Assembly (NCBI GenBank): GCA_006386115.1
Contig: VFIW01000062.1
Location: forward strand, 124,001 to 188,000
Direction of reading: 5' to 3'
Length of the DNA stretch: 64,000 nt
Source of the DNA: Globisporangium splendens
Taxonomy: Eukaryota > Oomycota > Peronosporomycetes > Pythiales > Pythiaceae
The translations under genes were made by a program, and so were the position numbers. A model generated the notes under the pieces. That model was given only the letters and a program-made list of their open reading frames with translations, searched no databases and was not told the DNA's origin. Of this stretch, positions 21,345 to 33,100 are shown piece after piece (position 1 is the first letter of the stretch; every line of letters begins with the position of its first letter).

Positions 21345-23908
21345 CCCTCTACAGCTATTGTCAATCAGCTACACGACCTAGTGAAACAATTTGGGGCTCA
21401 AGGAACGGTAAGCCTGCGAAACCGTGGATGAAGGAAGAACAAGCCGAATTCAAAATAATGAATGGAGGCTTGTCGGTACCCAACATCAGAACTGAGCTGA
21501 TGACGATGAGTGCCACAGCAGTCTCCAGATGGGCAATCACTACCTCTCACATCGATCAGGTCATCGGGGAAATCTTGCTGCACAGCACAAGGGATTCTTC
21601 GACGTACATCACGCCGCTCGATGCAATTCCAAGGCGGCCACTCCAGCTTCGTGATAACATGTGGACAACTGGCGCAGCATTGTGTGCGTCGCTCCATTCT
21701 CGACCCTATGAGCCCAGAGAACGTGATAATGTACGTTGGTGTTACGAGCACTTCAAGTCGACAATTGTGCAGACTCAATGGGACGGCGATGTGTTCCAGA
21801 TCGACCTCAGCTCTAAAATGTCTGACAGGCTTCCAGGTATCATCGCTGAAGGACGAAAGCTACGCGGGACATTCTGTGCAGAATGGCTGCCATACATGAC
21901 CTCGACTGCAGATGGGTGGCTTCTTGATCCCAACGGCTCCCCTTACAAGCTTGCTCACACATCATTATCAGTTGGAACAGCACAACTGGGTGACATACTT
22001 CGATGGGAGTGGATAAGACCAGGAGTGCTTAACTTCATCCCAACATGTGGAATCTCCGGATTCTCCCGGCCGTCTATTCGAGCGCTCGAGCGGTTATGTG
22101 CTACGTTGGTATCCAACTTCCCACAGCTTCTGTATCGACCACAGCAAACAAATGTGCTTCGGCTGTACAACGGGCAACGTCATTACAACCACGAATGGCA
22201 TCTGCACATCAGTGAAGCAACTCTGACCCACGTCGACACGACCCTAGTCAAAGCTACGCATACAGTTCACTCCGCAATGGACTGTGACATCATGGCAACA
22301 AGAGACTTGAACGGGCAGAAGGTGTCGTTCCATGCACATCCACGTTTCACAAGAATCGTGCAACTATGGGGTGGCAACGGACGATACAATACGACCAGAT
22401 CTTTCTATCGGCAACAAGTTGCAGCAACGAGGACACAAATTGGCAAAGATACTCGAGATGCAGCAGTCAACAAAGCTGTCCAAACAGCAGGATCTCTGTG
22501 GTCTGGACTGCAATTAATCCAGTGGAGCGAATTACACAACATCCCAGGGATTACAGTTTATATGGCCCAGACTCTTCTCCGGCTGAAAGCCAATCGACTC
22601 TCCATGTGGAACTACGAGAAAGCTGATCTATCCTGCTCGAATCCCGAATGTTCCCAAGTTGTCCAATCTTCTGTTCAACATCTATTCTGGGAGTGTCCGA
22701 AAGCCAAACTGGTGTGGAACTACTTTTATGCGCTATGGGCGAAGATCGGAATCACTCCTGGTCACGATCCCGCAATCTGGATCTTCAGTCTGGATCTACC
22801 AGATACTCCAAGGCATGCATGGACCACGATCAAGAGACACATTATCGGACACAAGTGCTCCAATGAACATCTCCAAGATCATCTCTATCCCGTCGCACAC
22901 ATGCTGTGGCGATATATGAGCGCGTCGCTCATACAAGCCATTTGGTGTGCGCATCTGCGACGCATGGATTCGGATCCAATCGAATCGACTGCTGAGATGG
23001 CGATCATGATGACCAGATTAGAGGCAGGAATGCGAAACCTCACACGACTCGCTGAAGCGCAAGCTGGAGACTCTGACGGTCACACGGTTGCAGCAGTTCT
23101 CAAGGCATATGTCGACTGCTTTCTCAGCCAAACCGACGCCATCCCCTTGACTCCAAGTGATACTCGCGGCGTTTACCTGTTGTTTTTCGATGATGGATCA
23201 CGCGGCAATCCAGGACCAGGAGGGACTGGATCCATTATCGTGCGTGTCCATAAAGACTCGCACACAGCCAGTTTAATTTGGGCCGCGAGCATGGCGTATA
23301 GCAGGAAGGACACGACCAACAACTTTGCCGAGTACTGGGGTCTCATACATGGACTCCGAGAAGCCCAACGCAGTCACTTCGAACCGTTGTACGTGATTGG
23401 AGACAGTGCACTGATTATCTCCCAACAGCGAATGCATCGGTCCCCTCGACAGCACCGATTGGCACGTTTATACCAGACAAGTCGACGACTCGCGGATTGC
23501 ATCGACATCCGAGGATGGTACCATCACTACCGTGCCTTCAACAAGATGGCGGACTCAGCCGCCAACCTAGCCATGGACACCAGAACCTCAACGCAGGTTC
23601 ACTTCCCAACTCAAAGAGCTGCTTTCAACAATCTCACCCAGGATCTTGACAACGACGTCATGCATTGGCTTATGAGAAGTTCGGAAGACCCAAGGTCATT
23701 GGACAACACAAGGCAGCCTCACATAGGACCAAGAGGACATGCCATCCTGGTCAAAGATTATTTAGCATTCAGAAGTGATCTACTGCAATCCGCGCTATAG
23801 ACACATTTACACTCCTGTATGAAATTCGCAATGAAGATTAGTTAGGAGAATGGATATTGTAGGTCACGACGATGAACCTAAATATACCTCACCTTATAAG
23901 ATAAGATA
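21345..23908 (+). mobile_element. Non-LTR retrotransposon copy 2, 5'-truncated
   Basis: Homology to copy 3 begins exactly after the left target-site duplication, at a point equal to about 44693 in copy 3. It ends with a TAAGATAAGATAAG tail immediately before the right duplication. The reverse-transcriptase core is missing, so this is a dead-on-arrival 5' truncation of about 2.56 kb. The open frame (to TAG at 23800) covers the post-RT region, the zinc-binding segment CSNPEC..HLFWEC and RNase H. Differences from copy 3 include a three-base deletion early on (QFG against QFVWG) and FDDGSRGNPG for FDGGSRGNPG in RNase H. The insertion sits in the 3' flank of the SWEET gene. Confidence 0.93.
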
Positions 23909-23924
23909 AGCCTACCTCAGGTTG
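23909..23924 (+). repeat. Target-site duplication, right (copy 2)
   Basis: Exact 16-nt partner of 21329-21344. It lies 3 nt beyond the stop codon (TAG, 23927-23929 on the minus strand) of the SWEET gene. Confidence 0.9.
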
Positions 23925-23926
23925 TT

Positions 23927-24880
23927 CTATGCTGCTTTGGTTGGAGACGGTGAGACCAAGGCAACGAAACGACTGTCTTCTTGGAGATCATAGCGCAGAC
24001 TGTGTTGCTGCAATGGCTGAATGTGCACCAGGCTGACGGACAGTTTGCGGTCTCTTGCGTCTCCACCAGCAGGGTGCACCTCCTCGCCAGTCGCACCCAC
24101 AACTGCTGGCAGTGCATGCTTGACTTTGGATGGACGGTAGATCACGCACAACAACACTTGGACGCCGCTGAGCAGCGCACCGAGACAATTCGGCAGGAAC
24201 ACGAAAAAGTCGTACGCCACCATCGTGTAGCCGATCCAGAGACAGCAGTTGACAAAGTTGACGACACACATCGTCGTGGGCAGCGACGCCGCCGACTTGG
24301 TGCGCAGCACGTTCTTGATTGCAGCGAGCGGCGACGCGAACATCGCGATACCACAGACGATCGTCACGATGCCGACGACGTTCTCGATCTCGTGATCGGA
24401 CTCATGGGTCACATGCGTCGTGGCGAGCACAATGTAAACGGTGAACAGCGCCAATACCACAGCACTAGCGGCAAAGAGCTTGTGAAGGTACGCTCGGTCG
24501 TTGCTCCACCCGTAGAACACGGCGATAAACCCACTGCATGTGAACAACCCGAAGATCGCGACGACGAAGAGCGGGAAGATGTTGTCGACAAGGTACGCGT
24601 ACGCGACCAGCGTGTAGCAGAGCACGAAGAGCAGCACGACGGGCAAGACCCGGACGTCGCCCGTGGCGCGGTGCTTGTGCACGCGGTAGAAATCGGGCAA
24701 TGGGGAGATGCGCACGGCAATGGACGAGAGGATCGTCAGCACCGTGAAGACTTGATGCATTGTGAATGCCATGTCGAAGGGCGGCTCTGCTGTGAAGGCA
24801 ATTGGGAAATTCAGAAATGAGGAGGAGTTGACGTGGAACAGCGAACCTTCACATCCCACTTGCACCATGCGCATCTCCAT
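23927..24880 (-). CDS. SWEET-family sugar transporter
   Basis: A 317-residue intronless membrane protein of the MtN3/saliva (SWEET) family, which carries sugars down their gradient as a pair of three-helix bundles. Seven hydrophobic segments are visible from about residue 38: FTVLTILSSIAVRISPLPDF, VVLLFVLCYTLVAYAYLV, IFPLFVVAIFGLFTCSGFI, LFAASAVVLALFTVYIVLA, NVVGIVTIVCGIAMFASPLA, LPTTMCVVNFVNCCLWIGY, and VFLPNCLGALLSGVQVLLCV. The conserved SPLP and ASPLAAIKNVLRTKSAASLP motifs mark the two MtN3 repeats. A hydrophilic tail of about 55 residues follows. The first ATG (24880) adds 37 residues before helix 1; M38 (24769) fits family length better. A retrotransposon inserted just past its stop may alter its 3' UTR. 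Confidence 0.92.
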   Translation of the reverse strand: MEMRMVQVGCEGSLFHVNSSSFLNFPIAFTAEPPFDMAFTMHQVFTVLTILSSIAVRISPLPDFYRVHKHRATGDVRVLPVVLLFVLCYTLVAYAYLVDNIFPLFVVAIFGLFTCSGFIAVFYGWSNDRAYLHKLFAASAVVLALFTVYIVLATTHVTHESDHEIENVVGIVTIVCGIAMFASPLAAIKNVLRTKSAASLPTTMCVVNFVNCCLWIGYTMVAYDFFVFLPNCLGALLSGVQVLLCVIYRPSKVKHALPAVVGATGEEVHPAGGDARDRKLSVSLVHIQPLQQHSLRYDLQEDSRFVALVSPSPTKAA

Positions 24881-25240
24881 GGTTTGCGCGCCAGCACGCG
24901 AGTGCGCGTCAATGGTCGAGGTGACAGCAGGGCAAAACGTTCGTGGTGAAATTGATGAGTGGTCGTCATGTCAGCAGGATTGCGCAGTCCTTTTTTGCGT
25001 TAATCAGCACATGACCGTCACTCACTGCCAACTCTCTCTCTCTTCGTTTCAGTATTGCAATAAACGACATTTCAACAACAATAGTTGCAAATAATTGATT
25101 GATTGACACTCAGCACAGCACTCCATTTTGACCAACCCAGTTCGCAGCAATAGCAGTTTTACCCAATCCGTTTGCACAAACCTGTGCCACAGTGTGCATG
25201 CACCACCAATGCCAACAGCAGAAGCGCCGAACAGGGCGAA
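24881..25240. other. Intergenic between divergent genes
   Basis: Shared upstream region of the SWEET gene (minus) and the bZIP-like gene (plus). GCACTCCATTTTGACC near 25119-25134 resembles the oomycete initiator with its flanking promoter region, about 110 nt before the ATG at 25241. Confidence 0.45.
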
Positions 25241-26618
25241 ATGGACGACCGCGATTCGCCTGACGCCACGAAGGAGAAGACGACGCCGCCACTGCCGCGG
25301 CGCAAGCGCAAGTACCGCAAGGCGCTGCACGCGATCCGCAAGGTACGGAGCACCACCGCTTCCTCTTGTTATCGCCAGCTTAAGTCCACGTGTCCAAACA
25401 TACAGGAAGAAACGGAGCAGCTCCTGCAAGAGTTGACGACTCTGCAGGCTCAACTGGAGGTCCTGAAGTCCCGCGTGCTCTCAGCTTCATCAGCTTCTTC
25501 TGGCAGCCGCGATGCGTCTCCTGTGAGTTACGACGCATCGGTGGCTGAGAAGGCGCTCGCGAACCAAGTGCTGCGACGCGCACTGCAGAGCCGACAGCGC
25601 GAGTTTGCGCGCGTCCAGGCGTATATCACCGAGTATGCGCTTTTTGTACGAGCCGCTAGTTTGAGGTTAAAGGTGCTAGTCTCCAATCTGTGATTAGTTT
25701 GACTAACTGCGCCTTCATGGTTATTTTCTGTAGGACGTCCGAGCTGGTAGCCCGATCGAGCGCGTGATTCGCCTCCCGCGAGACGAGCAGGAGCGCATGG
25801 CGATCCTGACAAAGCTCCAACCGACGATGCTGAAAGAGGGTGCGGCATTCCTTCAGGAGCGCATCCCACGCGTGGACCGAAGTCGCGCAATGCACGAAGA
25901 CTTTGGCTGCGAAGCGGACAACGGCGACTACCTTTTTGCGTCCATCGCGACGCTTCCGTGTGATTGTGGGACGGAGTTAACGACGACAAGGACAGATTCC
26001 AGACGTCCTCTGCCGAGCGCGCGTGCTGTGTTTGATGCGCTGCTGGCGCACTTTTTGGTGCTCGAGATCAAGATTTCGGAGAACTTGGGCCACGTCACGA
26101 TCCGCGAAGACGACGATCACTCCCATGAGGAAAACGCTGGGATCCTGCAGAACCGCTTGGTCTCGACGTCGCCCAATGGCGTCCGCATGGAGTCGAACAC
26201 CGTCTTCTTCTCGTCCTTTGAGTCTGGCGAGGATGGTGGGGAAGACGGACGAGGCTACGGACTAATCGTCTGCAATCACGTCGACGACGATGCGCGATAC
26301 CCGTACCAGCCAAACCATCGCGTCCGACGCGACTTGAGTTCAGTCATTGAGGTCGCGATGCATCCGAATGCTACGAGATCTCGTAAACCCAGCAAGAGGC
26401 TCAAGCCAACGCTAGGTACAAGAACCACCCAGCGCCAAGCAGATGCTAACGATAGCTTCCAGGACACTGAGGATGTTGTTGTGGTCACGCGGTGGGTGCT
26501 CAATCGCCTCCATGCGCCTGCGTTTCCACTGCCCCCGGGTCGACGACGCGAACTCCACGAGACCACTAAGCAGTGGGTTCACTCGCTCAGCACCGTGTTA
26601 CAAGACCTGCAGTATTGA
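25241..26618 (+). CDS. bZIP-like protein, M96 mating-specific family type
   Basis: Three exons, 25241-25342, 25406-25645 and 25734-26618, all phase 0, giving 408 aa. The N-terminus has a short bZIP-like basic patch (RRKRKYRKALHAIRK). A leucine-spaced coiled coil follows (EETEQLLQELTTLQAQLEVL) and then a second helix (NQVLRRALQSRQREFARVQA). The remaining 290 residues hold a START-like region, the arrangement of the expanded oomycete bZIP/START set often annotated as M96 mating-specific protein. The family name rests on my recollection of Phytophthora annotations. DNA binding is uncertain since the basic region lacks the canonical NxxAAxxCR. Residues 250-280 are Arg/Lys-rich (RSRKPSKRLK). Confidence 0.75.
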
Positions 26619-26844
26619 AAGTTTAATCGGCATTCAATGGGGCGGGGTTGATACGAAGCACGCCTGCCAGCCAAATTCACACTCCTAATGATTCTGGTTT
26701 GACCATTTTGGAAAGAGTATTTATAGAGAATGATAGCATAATGCGTGGGCTGGATGCAACAAATCTTTAACGCATGTGAAGTCCACTAAATGTGTCTTGG
26801 TGCCACATACCAACGACGCAAACAAGCGATTTCATGACCAAAAT

Positions 26845-28428
26845 TTACTTGCTCGTCTGCAACATTTCTAATGCTGTGTCAGCAATCGCCAACGACGACG
26901 TCAGACCTGGCGACTCAAAGCCGCACAAGTGCACGAGTCCCGGTATCCCGTGCTTTGATTTGTCCTACAGCGAGTAATCACAAAAATAACAGGTAAGACA
27001 TACAAGCTGCACATCACATCTAGAAAAGGAATAAATGCGTACCACGAAACAGAAATCCTCGTAAACGGAGCCATCGAGGTTGATTTTTGGTCGAATGCCG
27101 CAGTAGTCGGCGATGAGTTGGTCAGCTGAGACTTGTGGCCAGTACGAGCGAATCCTTTCAGCGAACTCGTTCGCCTTGGACGGGTCAGGCTGCAGAAATC
27201 AATAGTCGAACACCCATATTACAGATTGTCATTATTCTGCATCATCAGCAAGCAGTGCGCAACTCAAGAGAGACGCATACCACATAATTGATCTCGTGGA
27301 CCCATTCGACATCGGGACCAAAGCGAACGTTGCCTTCCATGTCGACGGTGGAATGCACACCGAGTCCCCCAACCTCTGGGATCGGATACACAAGTCCTCT
27401 ATTGACAAACCGGTAAACATTAGATTACCAAATAATGAGTGAACGCCACTTGCGCTAATATTCGTGCAAAAATGAAATGGCACGTACCTGAATGGCCGAA
27501 CACTTTCGCGCAGTTTGAAATAAGTCCCCTTGGCGAATAACTTGGGTACAGCGGGTAAACCAGCACCTTGCCGCTTTAAGTCTTGCCGCTCTCCATTTTT
27601 GAGAACGATCTTGTCGAGCAGCAGCGGCGAAAAGATCCCCGTGGCGTTCACAAAGTAGTCGCATTCGACTTCGTGTTCTTCACCGCCATCTGCGTCTCCC
27701 TGACTCGCTCGAATCACAAACGCCTTGTCCTTTTCGTTGTAGACCCCACCTCGTACTGTTGTCGACACTGCGACAACAGCGCCATGAGCCTCTGCGTCGC
27801 CCTGCAAAGCAAGCATGAGCGAGTGCGAGTCGATGATTCCAGTCGATGGAGAGTAGAGCGCCTGTCAAAGTTACAAAGGCACCCCGAGAGGTCGTTAGTT
27901 TGGATGGAAAGAGGGGGCACGACGGCTCTGAAGTACCTCCTGACACTCTACGTGCGGCTCGATTTCCCTGGCTTGTTGCTTGGACATCCACTGCAGATCC
28001 GTCACGCCGTTTGCAAGACCACGCTTGGCGATGCTCCGCAGTTGCTCGCGTTGATGCTTCGAGTCAGAAGCCACGACGAGCTTGCCGCACTTCTTGTACG
28101 GCACATTGTACTGGTCGCAAAACGCATAGAGCTGCTCTCGACCGCGAACGCAGAGCCGCGCCTTCCAACTGTCCTTCGCATAGTAAATCCCCGCTGTCAT
28201 CACATATTCACGTGCATAATTAGCAAAATGACACACAACAGATGCCTTTGGTATTGCAGCGGCGCTCTTACCGTGGACGACCTCGCTGTTGCGCGCGCTG
28301 GTCTCCATGCCCACGCGCGCATTTCTCTCGAGCAGCAACACCTGTATCCCCGCGCGGGCGGCGGCGCGCGCCACGCTGAGTCCCACGATGCCGCCACCGG
28401 CGATCACGAGCGTCTTGGTCGTCGCCAT
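26845..28428 (-). CDS. L2HGDH: L-2-hydroxyglutarate dehydrogenase (FAD-dependent)
   Basis: Six exons: 28272-28428, 27937-28193, 27488-27861, 27281-27398, 27043-27189 and 26845-26964. They close exactly to 390 aa. Residues 8-24 are the Rossmann FAD motif ([17 protein letters not shown]). [20 protein letters not shown] spans the first splice and is diagnostic for the family. [10 protein letters not shown] is the second FAD motif, and [15 protein letters not shown] and [13 protein letters not shown] shape the active site. It oxidises L-2-hydroxyglutarate, a by-product of malate dehydrogenase, to 2-oxoglutarate, usually in mitochondria. No clear presequence is seen: the FAD motif begins almost at the start codon, so an upstream targeting exon may be missing or the enzyme may be cytosolic. 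Confidence 0.93.
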
Positions 28429-28643
28429 TGCTGCTTCTTTTGAGTGCGTTGACTTTCCGTCGTATGCAGAATGAGTGGTATCCACCTCATCTAATTAATA
28501 GAAACCTCTTTAAGATGGGGATAACGACAAACATTTGCCAATTGGACTGCCAAATTAGTGTTGCTGTTGTGGTGTTGTGGTGTTGTCAGGGCGACACTGT
28601 CTGTTCCTTCCTCTCTGGTGTGTACTTTGGCTGTTAAATAGGC

Positions 28644-29925
28644 TCATGGTAGTCCTAGCAAATGTGCTGGCACTAGTGCCATCTTCGCCAGTATGTCATC
28701 GACGGAATCATATTCTGCCCGGATTTGCTCGAGGTTCGCTTTATCGGGATAGCTCTCGTACAACCAGAGAAACACTTCAAACTCATTTCGGAAGATTGCA
28801 GTCGATGTAGCTTGGCTTGAACACTCTTCACTTCGATGAGCATGCAGGAAAAGCACTCTGTTAAAATCACTGTCGTCGACGGCCCAATCCATCGCCGCTG
28901 CTGTGCACTCCTCTCGTCGGTATTCATGGAGCCACTGCACCACGTCGAGATGGCCGTCCGCCGCTGCGACGTCCATGGGAAACTTGAAACAGGGGGAAAT
29001 ATCGTATACGTCGACTTTCGTATCCCTTATCATCGTGGCGACACCCGACTAACCTTCTGTGCAATTGTTGTAGATCCGTTGGGCGACATCAAGCCTGCCT
29101 TGCGCCACGGCTTGCCTTAGAGCATCGTCTGCCCACCCCAGAAGGGACGATTCATGTAGCCACTTGATCATAGCGAAGTCGCCACACCACTCAGTATAGT
29201 CGCGCGTGTAGGAAATGTTCAGAATATACTGGTGCTGAAACAGAAACTGCGCGACTTTCAGATGGCCAGCGTATACTGCGTTGCACAAAGAGCCCCAAGA
29301 CTGATCAGCAATGCATCCGCGGCTTCTTGGATGCGAGTGAAGCCACTTGAGTATCTCCAGGTGGCCGCGGGACGCCGCCTCATCCACCATTGAAGAGCTC
29401 CAGGTAATGTCCTCACGATGTCCCGCCAGCCATTCCGCGATACGCAGGTTGCCCATCTTCACAGCCTCAATCATCGCTTTCGTGGCGAACCCCATCGTCG
29501 GACAGTACACTTGACACAGCCATTGAACCATCTCCAAGTTACCGTGTTGAACCGCAGACACGAGGCCGTTGTTGAACTGGAATGCCTTGTAATACTTGTC
29601 CACAGCACCAGACGACTCATGCGCTGCCAATCGCTTTAACAGCACAAGTCGATTCTTTTCGCACGCTCGTGTGATTGTCCAATACGGTGGACACGCATTG
29701 TCGATAAGCTCGCTGATTTCGCTGGACGATGTGGGGCAGCGCTCCGAGCTGGGACGGCGCGCCGTACCGGCACACGGCAGCCGCGGACGTGAGTGGATGC
29801 AGCAACGACAGCTTCTCCTCCTGGGGCGATGGCGGCGACACAGACGCGGCTTCGTCCGCGTGTGCATTGGTGCCTCTCATTCTCGCTTCGTCTTGACTTT
29901 TTTCTCTTGTGCGAGTTGGGTACAT
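28644..29925 (-). pseudogene. Ankyrin-repeat (WLHENR type) gene A, frameshifted and with a stop
   Basis: Copy A of the degenerate ankyrin family. The N-terminal part (MRGTNAHADEAAS, AVCRYGAPSQLGALPHIVQ) lies in one frame. From about 29725 the coding sense continues in another frame (ISELIDNACPPYWTITRACE). Other family members read CAG CGA ATC AGC or similar there, so this copy carries one extra A. Repeats such as GNLEMVQWLCQVYCPTMGF and GHLEILKWLHSHPRSRGC follow. An in-frame TAG at 29049-29051 separates the last 130 codons (GHLDVVQWLHEYRREECTA), which remain in frame. The gene is therefore broken twice. Family members have no known biochemical activity beyond presumed protein binding. Confidence 0.8.
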
Positions 29926-30107
29926 TTATGTCCAGCGTCCAAAATGTCGAAAGTGCGTTGACTGTGTCGGAAACGTCGTGGTGTTCTGTTTTCGACATGT
30001 TGGTGTTGGCTCGTCAACTAGAGACCATCATTCTTGGTAGTTTGTCTTGACTTTTGTATGGGTCGATTCCGCACTCGTTCGCTCATCGCTAACACTGAAA
30101 GGCGAAA

Positions 30108-33100
30108 ATGCACACACAAGGAAGCGAAGGCGGCGGCGCCACGGCGAAGCCCGCGGGCGTGCAGACGAACCTGGCGGAGCAGCTCGCGTGGGTCGAGAAG
30201 GTGAGGCGCATCTTCTGCTCTATGCATATGCCAATTGACTCCTGTGTGTAGGGGTGGTTGTAGGTTGGTGTGTTATGCTTTGGCTCAATAGCTCTTGTGG
30301 AACGGAATGATGATGATAATGTAGACACCCAAGAACACGCTGCAGCAGTGCCTGAACTCGCATGTGATTAACGCGTACTTGCAGAGCCGATCGACGCGAA
30401 AAGCAGGGTGCGTAGATGTGCATGCCTCTTTTGTGTGCTGTGCACGTGGATGTTCGAGTGGCTGCATGAGGACGCTTTTGCTCTTTTGCTCGAATGAATG
30501 ACGTGCATGTGTTATGCTTGCGCGCTTACTGATAGAATGAATGATGGTCAAGCGAAAGGAGATACTGGTGAGACAATGCGACGTGGAGCGGAGGCCCTGA
30601 AGGTGTTTAAGCAGCTGAGCGCAAAGAGCTCAACGACGTTGAAAGTAGTGCCGACGCCAAAGCTCCCAGTTCGAGTGCCAACGTTGCAGAATTGCGTGCC
30701 ACTGCAACCAGAGCCACGCGCCTTAAATGATGACAGCCATGACAGGGACTGTGCAGCTGGAGCTTCAAACTCGACAACCTCATCAGCAGTGCGGAGTTAC
30801 AGCGAGCAGAACGCTCAACAGGGTGTTATCGACCTCACATATAGTAGTGGAGCTGCAGCGCCTCGCTCATCAAATGTACCGCGTAGCCAGCACAATTCAC
30901 AGGTAAAGTGGCTGATCCTTAGCCTTATTGGGCTAAAGCATCGTATGAGCGTATTTACTATATCCTGCTGATGAAGAGACTTACAACTTTGTGCAACAAA
31001 GGTTCCAAGAAGCCACCTGTACACAGGAAACAATCAATCTGACCAAGGATCTTCCAGGAGGACCTCTGCCTCAACTACATATATCGACATGAGTGAAGCT
31101 GATGCGCTCGATGATATTGACGTGGACGCTTTAGTTGCGAAACACAGGTTGCAGAAGCAACCGAGCTCAAGCAGCTGCCCACCAAGATGTGCAGATCAGA
31201 TTGTCTCCAATTCTGTCGTCTACACTTCGAATGCGGCAGGAGCTGATCACTTGTCTCGAGATAAGGCTGAAAAACTTCGCTCGTCGATTAAAGGAACACG
31301 AGAGACTCTCCGGGCAGTTCGAGAAGAATGCGACGATGCGTCATTGGAAGGGGATGTTCCATTTCATCTACAGAGCAGGCGAAGGCAGCTTGAAACCCAG
31401 CTCGAGTCGCTCAGTCGACAGTATCGAGAGCTGAAGTCAACATCGTCAACTCCGCTTGACCAGCCAAGACCCTCGTATACACAAGCTGAATCTCGGGTGA
31501 TTACACCGTCACCGATGGCGTCGCCTTCCTATGGGGACGAATCTCGAAATCCCAAGTGCTCTTGTGGAGTTGTTACGACTAAAGCCCAGGTTCAGCATGG
31601 AGCGAACGCGCGACGAGTCTACAACCGATGCGCAAACTGTGGGTTCCACTCGTGGGCGGATGGCGCAGAATCCGCTTCAGAAACATCTAAATCGAGACAG
31701 TATGCTGCACCTGAACCACCTTGCGTCTCTAGTGATCCAAGTGTCACTTCGAAAGTGCTGCGTGCGAAGAAAGTGTTGCGTGATGTATTTGGTCACAACG
31801 CATTTCGTACGAACCAAGAAAGGGTAATCATGGAAAGTTTTTCCGGTCGCGATGTGTTCGTGCTGATGCCCACTGGTGGCGGCAAAAGTCTGTGCTACCA
31901 ACTTCCAGCATGCGTCGATGACGGTGTCACCATTGTTATATCTCCGCTGGTTTCGCTTATTCAAGATCAAGTGCAGCAACTTCAAGCCTTGGATGTTGGG
32001 GTTGCGCATTTAAACGGAGAGCAAGACTATGATACAGAGCAGAAACCGATCATCAACGAGCTTTTTTCCAGCCATATTCGCATCAAGCTGTTGTACGTGA
32101 CACCCGAAAAGATTGCGTCGAGCACAATGCTGAACAACATGTTTGAGTCGTTGCAAAAGCGCGGGATGCTTGCGCGATTCGTGATCGATGAAGCCCATTG
32201 TATCAGTCAGTGGGGCCATGATTTTCGGAAGGATTATATGAATCTTGGTCAGCTGCGCTCAAAGTTCCCTTCGGTACGTCCATCTCCAGCTTAGAAGATA
32301 TGGTTGACCACTCGCTCTAACATGTTGTGATATGCTTTGAATCCAAGGTACCCATCATGGCGCTGACTGCAACTGCCAACAATCAAACAGAAAGCGACAT
32401 CGTTAAGAATTTGAAGCTTTCTAATCCCTTCATTACGAGATCAAGCTTTAATCGGTGAGTGGATTTGGGTAAAGCGAATGCTTTATGGCAAGAAGGAGGA
32501 TGATGACATGCGCGTGCTTCTTGCTTGCAGGCCAAATTTGACATATGATGTGCGAAAGAAAACAGCCAAGTTCATGGACGAAATCGTCGGTTATGTGCGC
32601 AAGCATATTGACGACTCAGGAATCATATATTGGTACGTTCCGAAGTGATTGGCCAGGTTTACGAACTGGTGGGTCAGCTTACTCTTTTTGGTATGTGGAA
32701 CAGTCTGTCTAAGAAGGATTGTGAGCAAACAGCCGAAAAGCTGATCAAGGCGCTCGGCTTCGAAGGGACTCGAAAAGCACAGCAAATCTCGTTCTACCAT
32801 GCAGGACTAGAGTCTGAGGATCGAGCGTTTCGACACCACGAGTGGAGTAAAGGAAAGATCAAGCTTATCGTCGCCACCGTTGCTTTCGGAATGGGAATCA
32901 ATAAACCCGATGTACGCTACGTGATTCACCACACCATCCCGCAATCAGTCACACATTACTACCAGGTAAGTAAATATTCTATCGGATGCAATTTGTTACT
33001 TGCTCTCGGTATCATTTATCATTTACAATGAAACATTTTACTCAACTGTTTACAGGAAGCTGGACGCGCTGGTCGAGACGGAGAGGTTGCAAACTGCATT

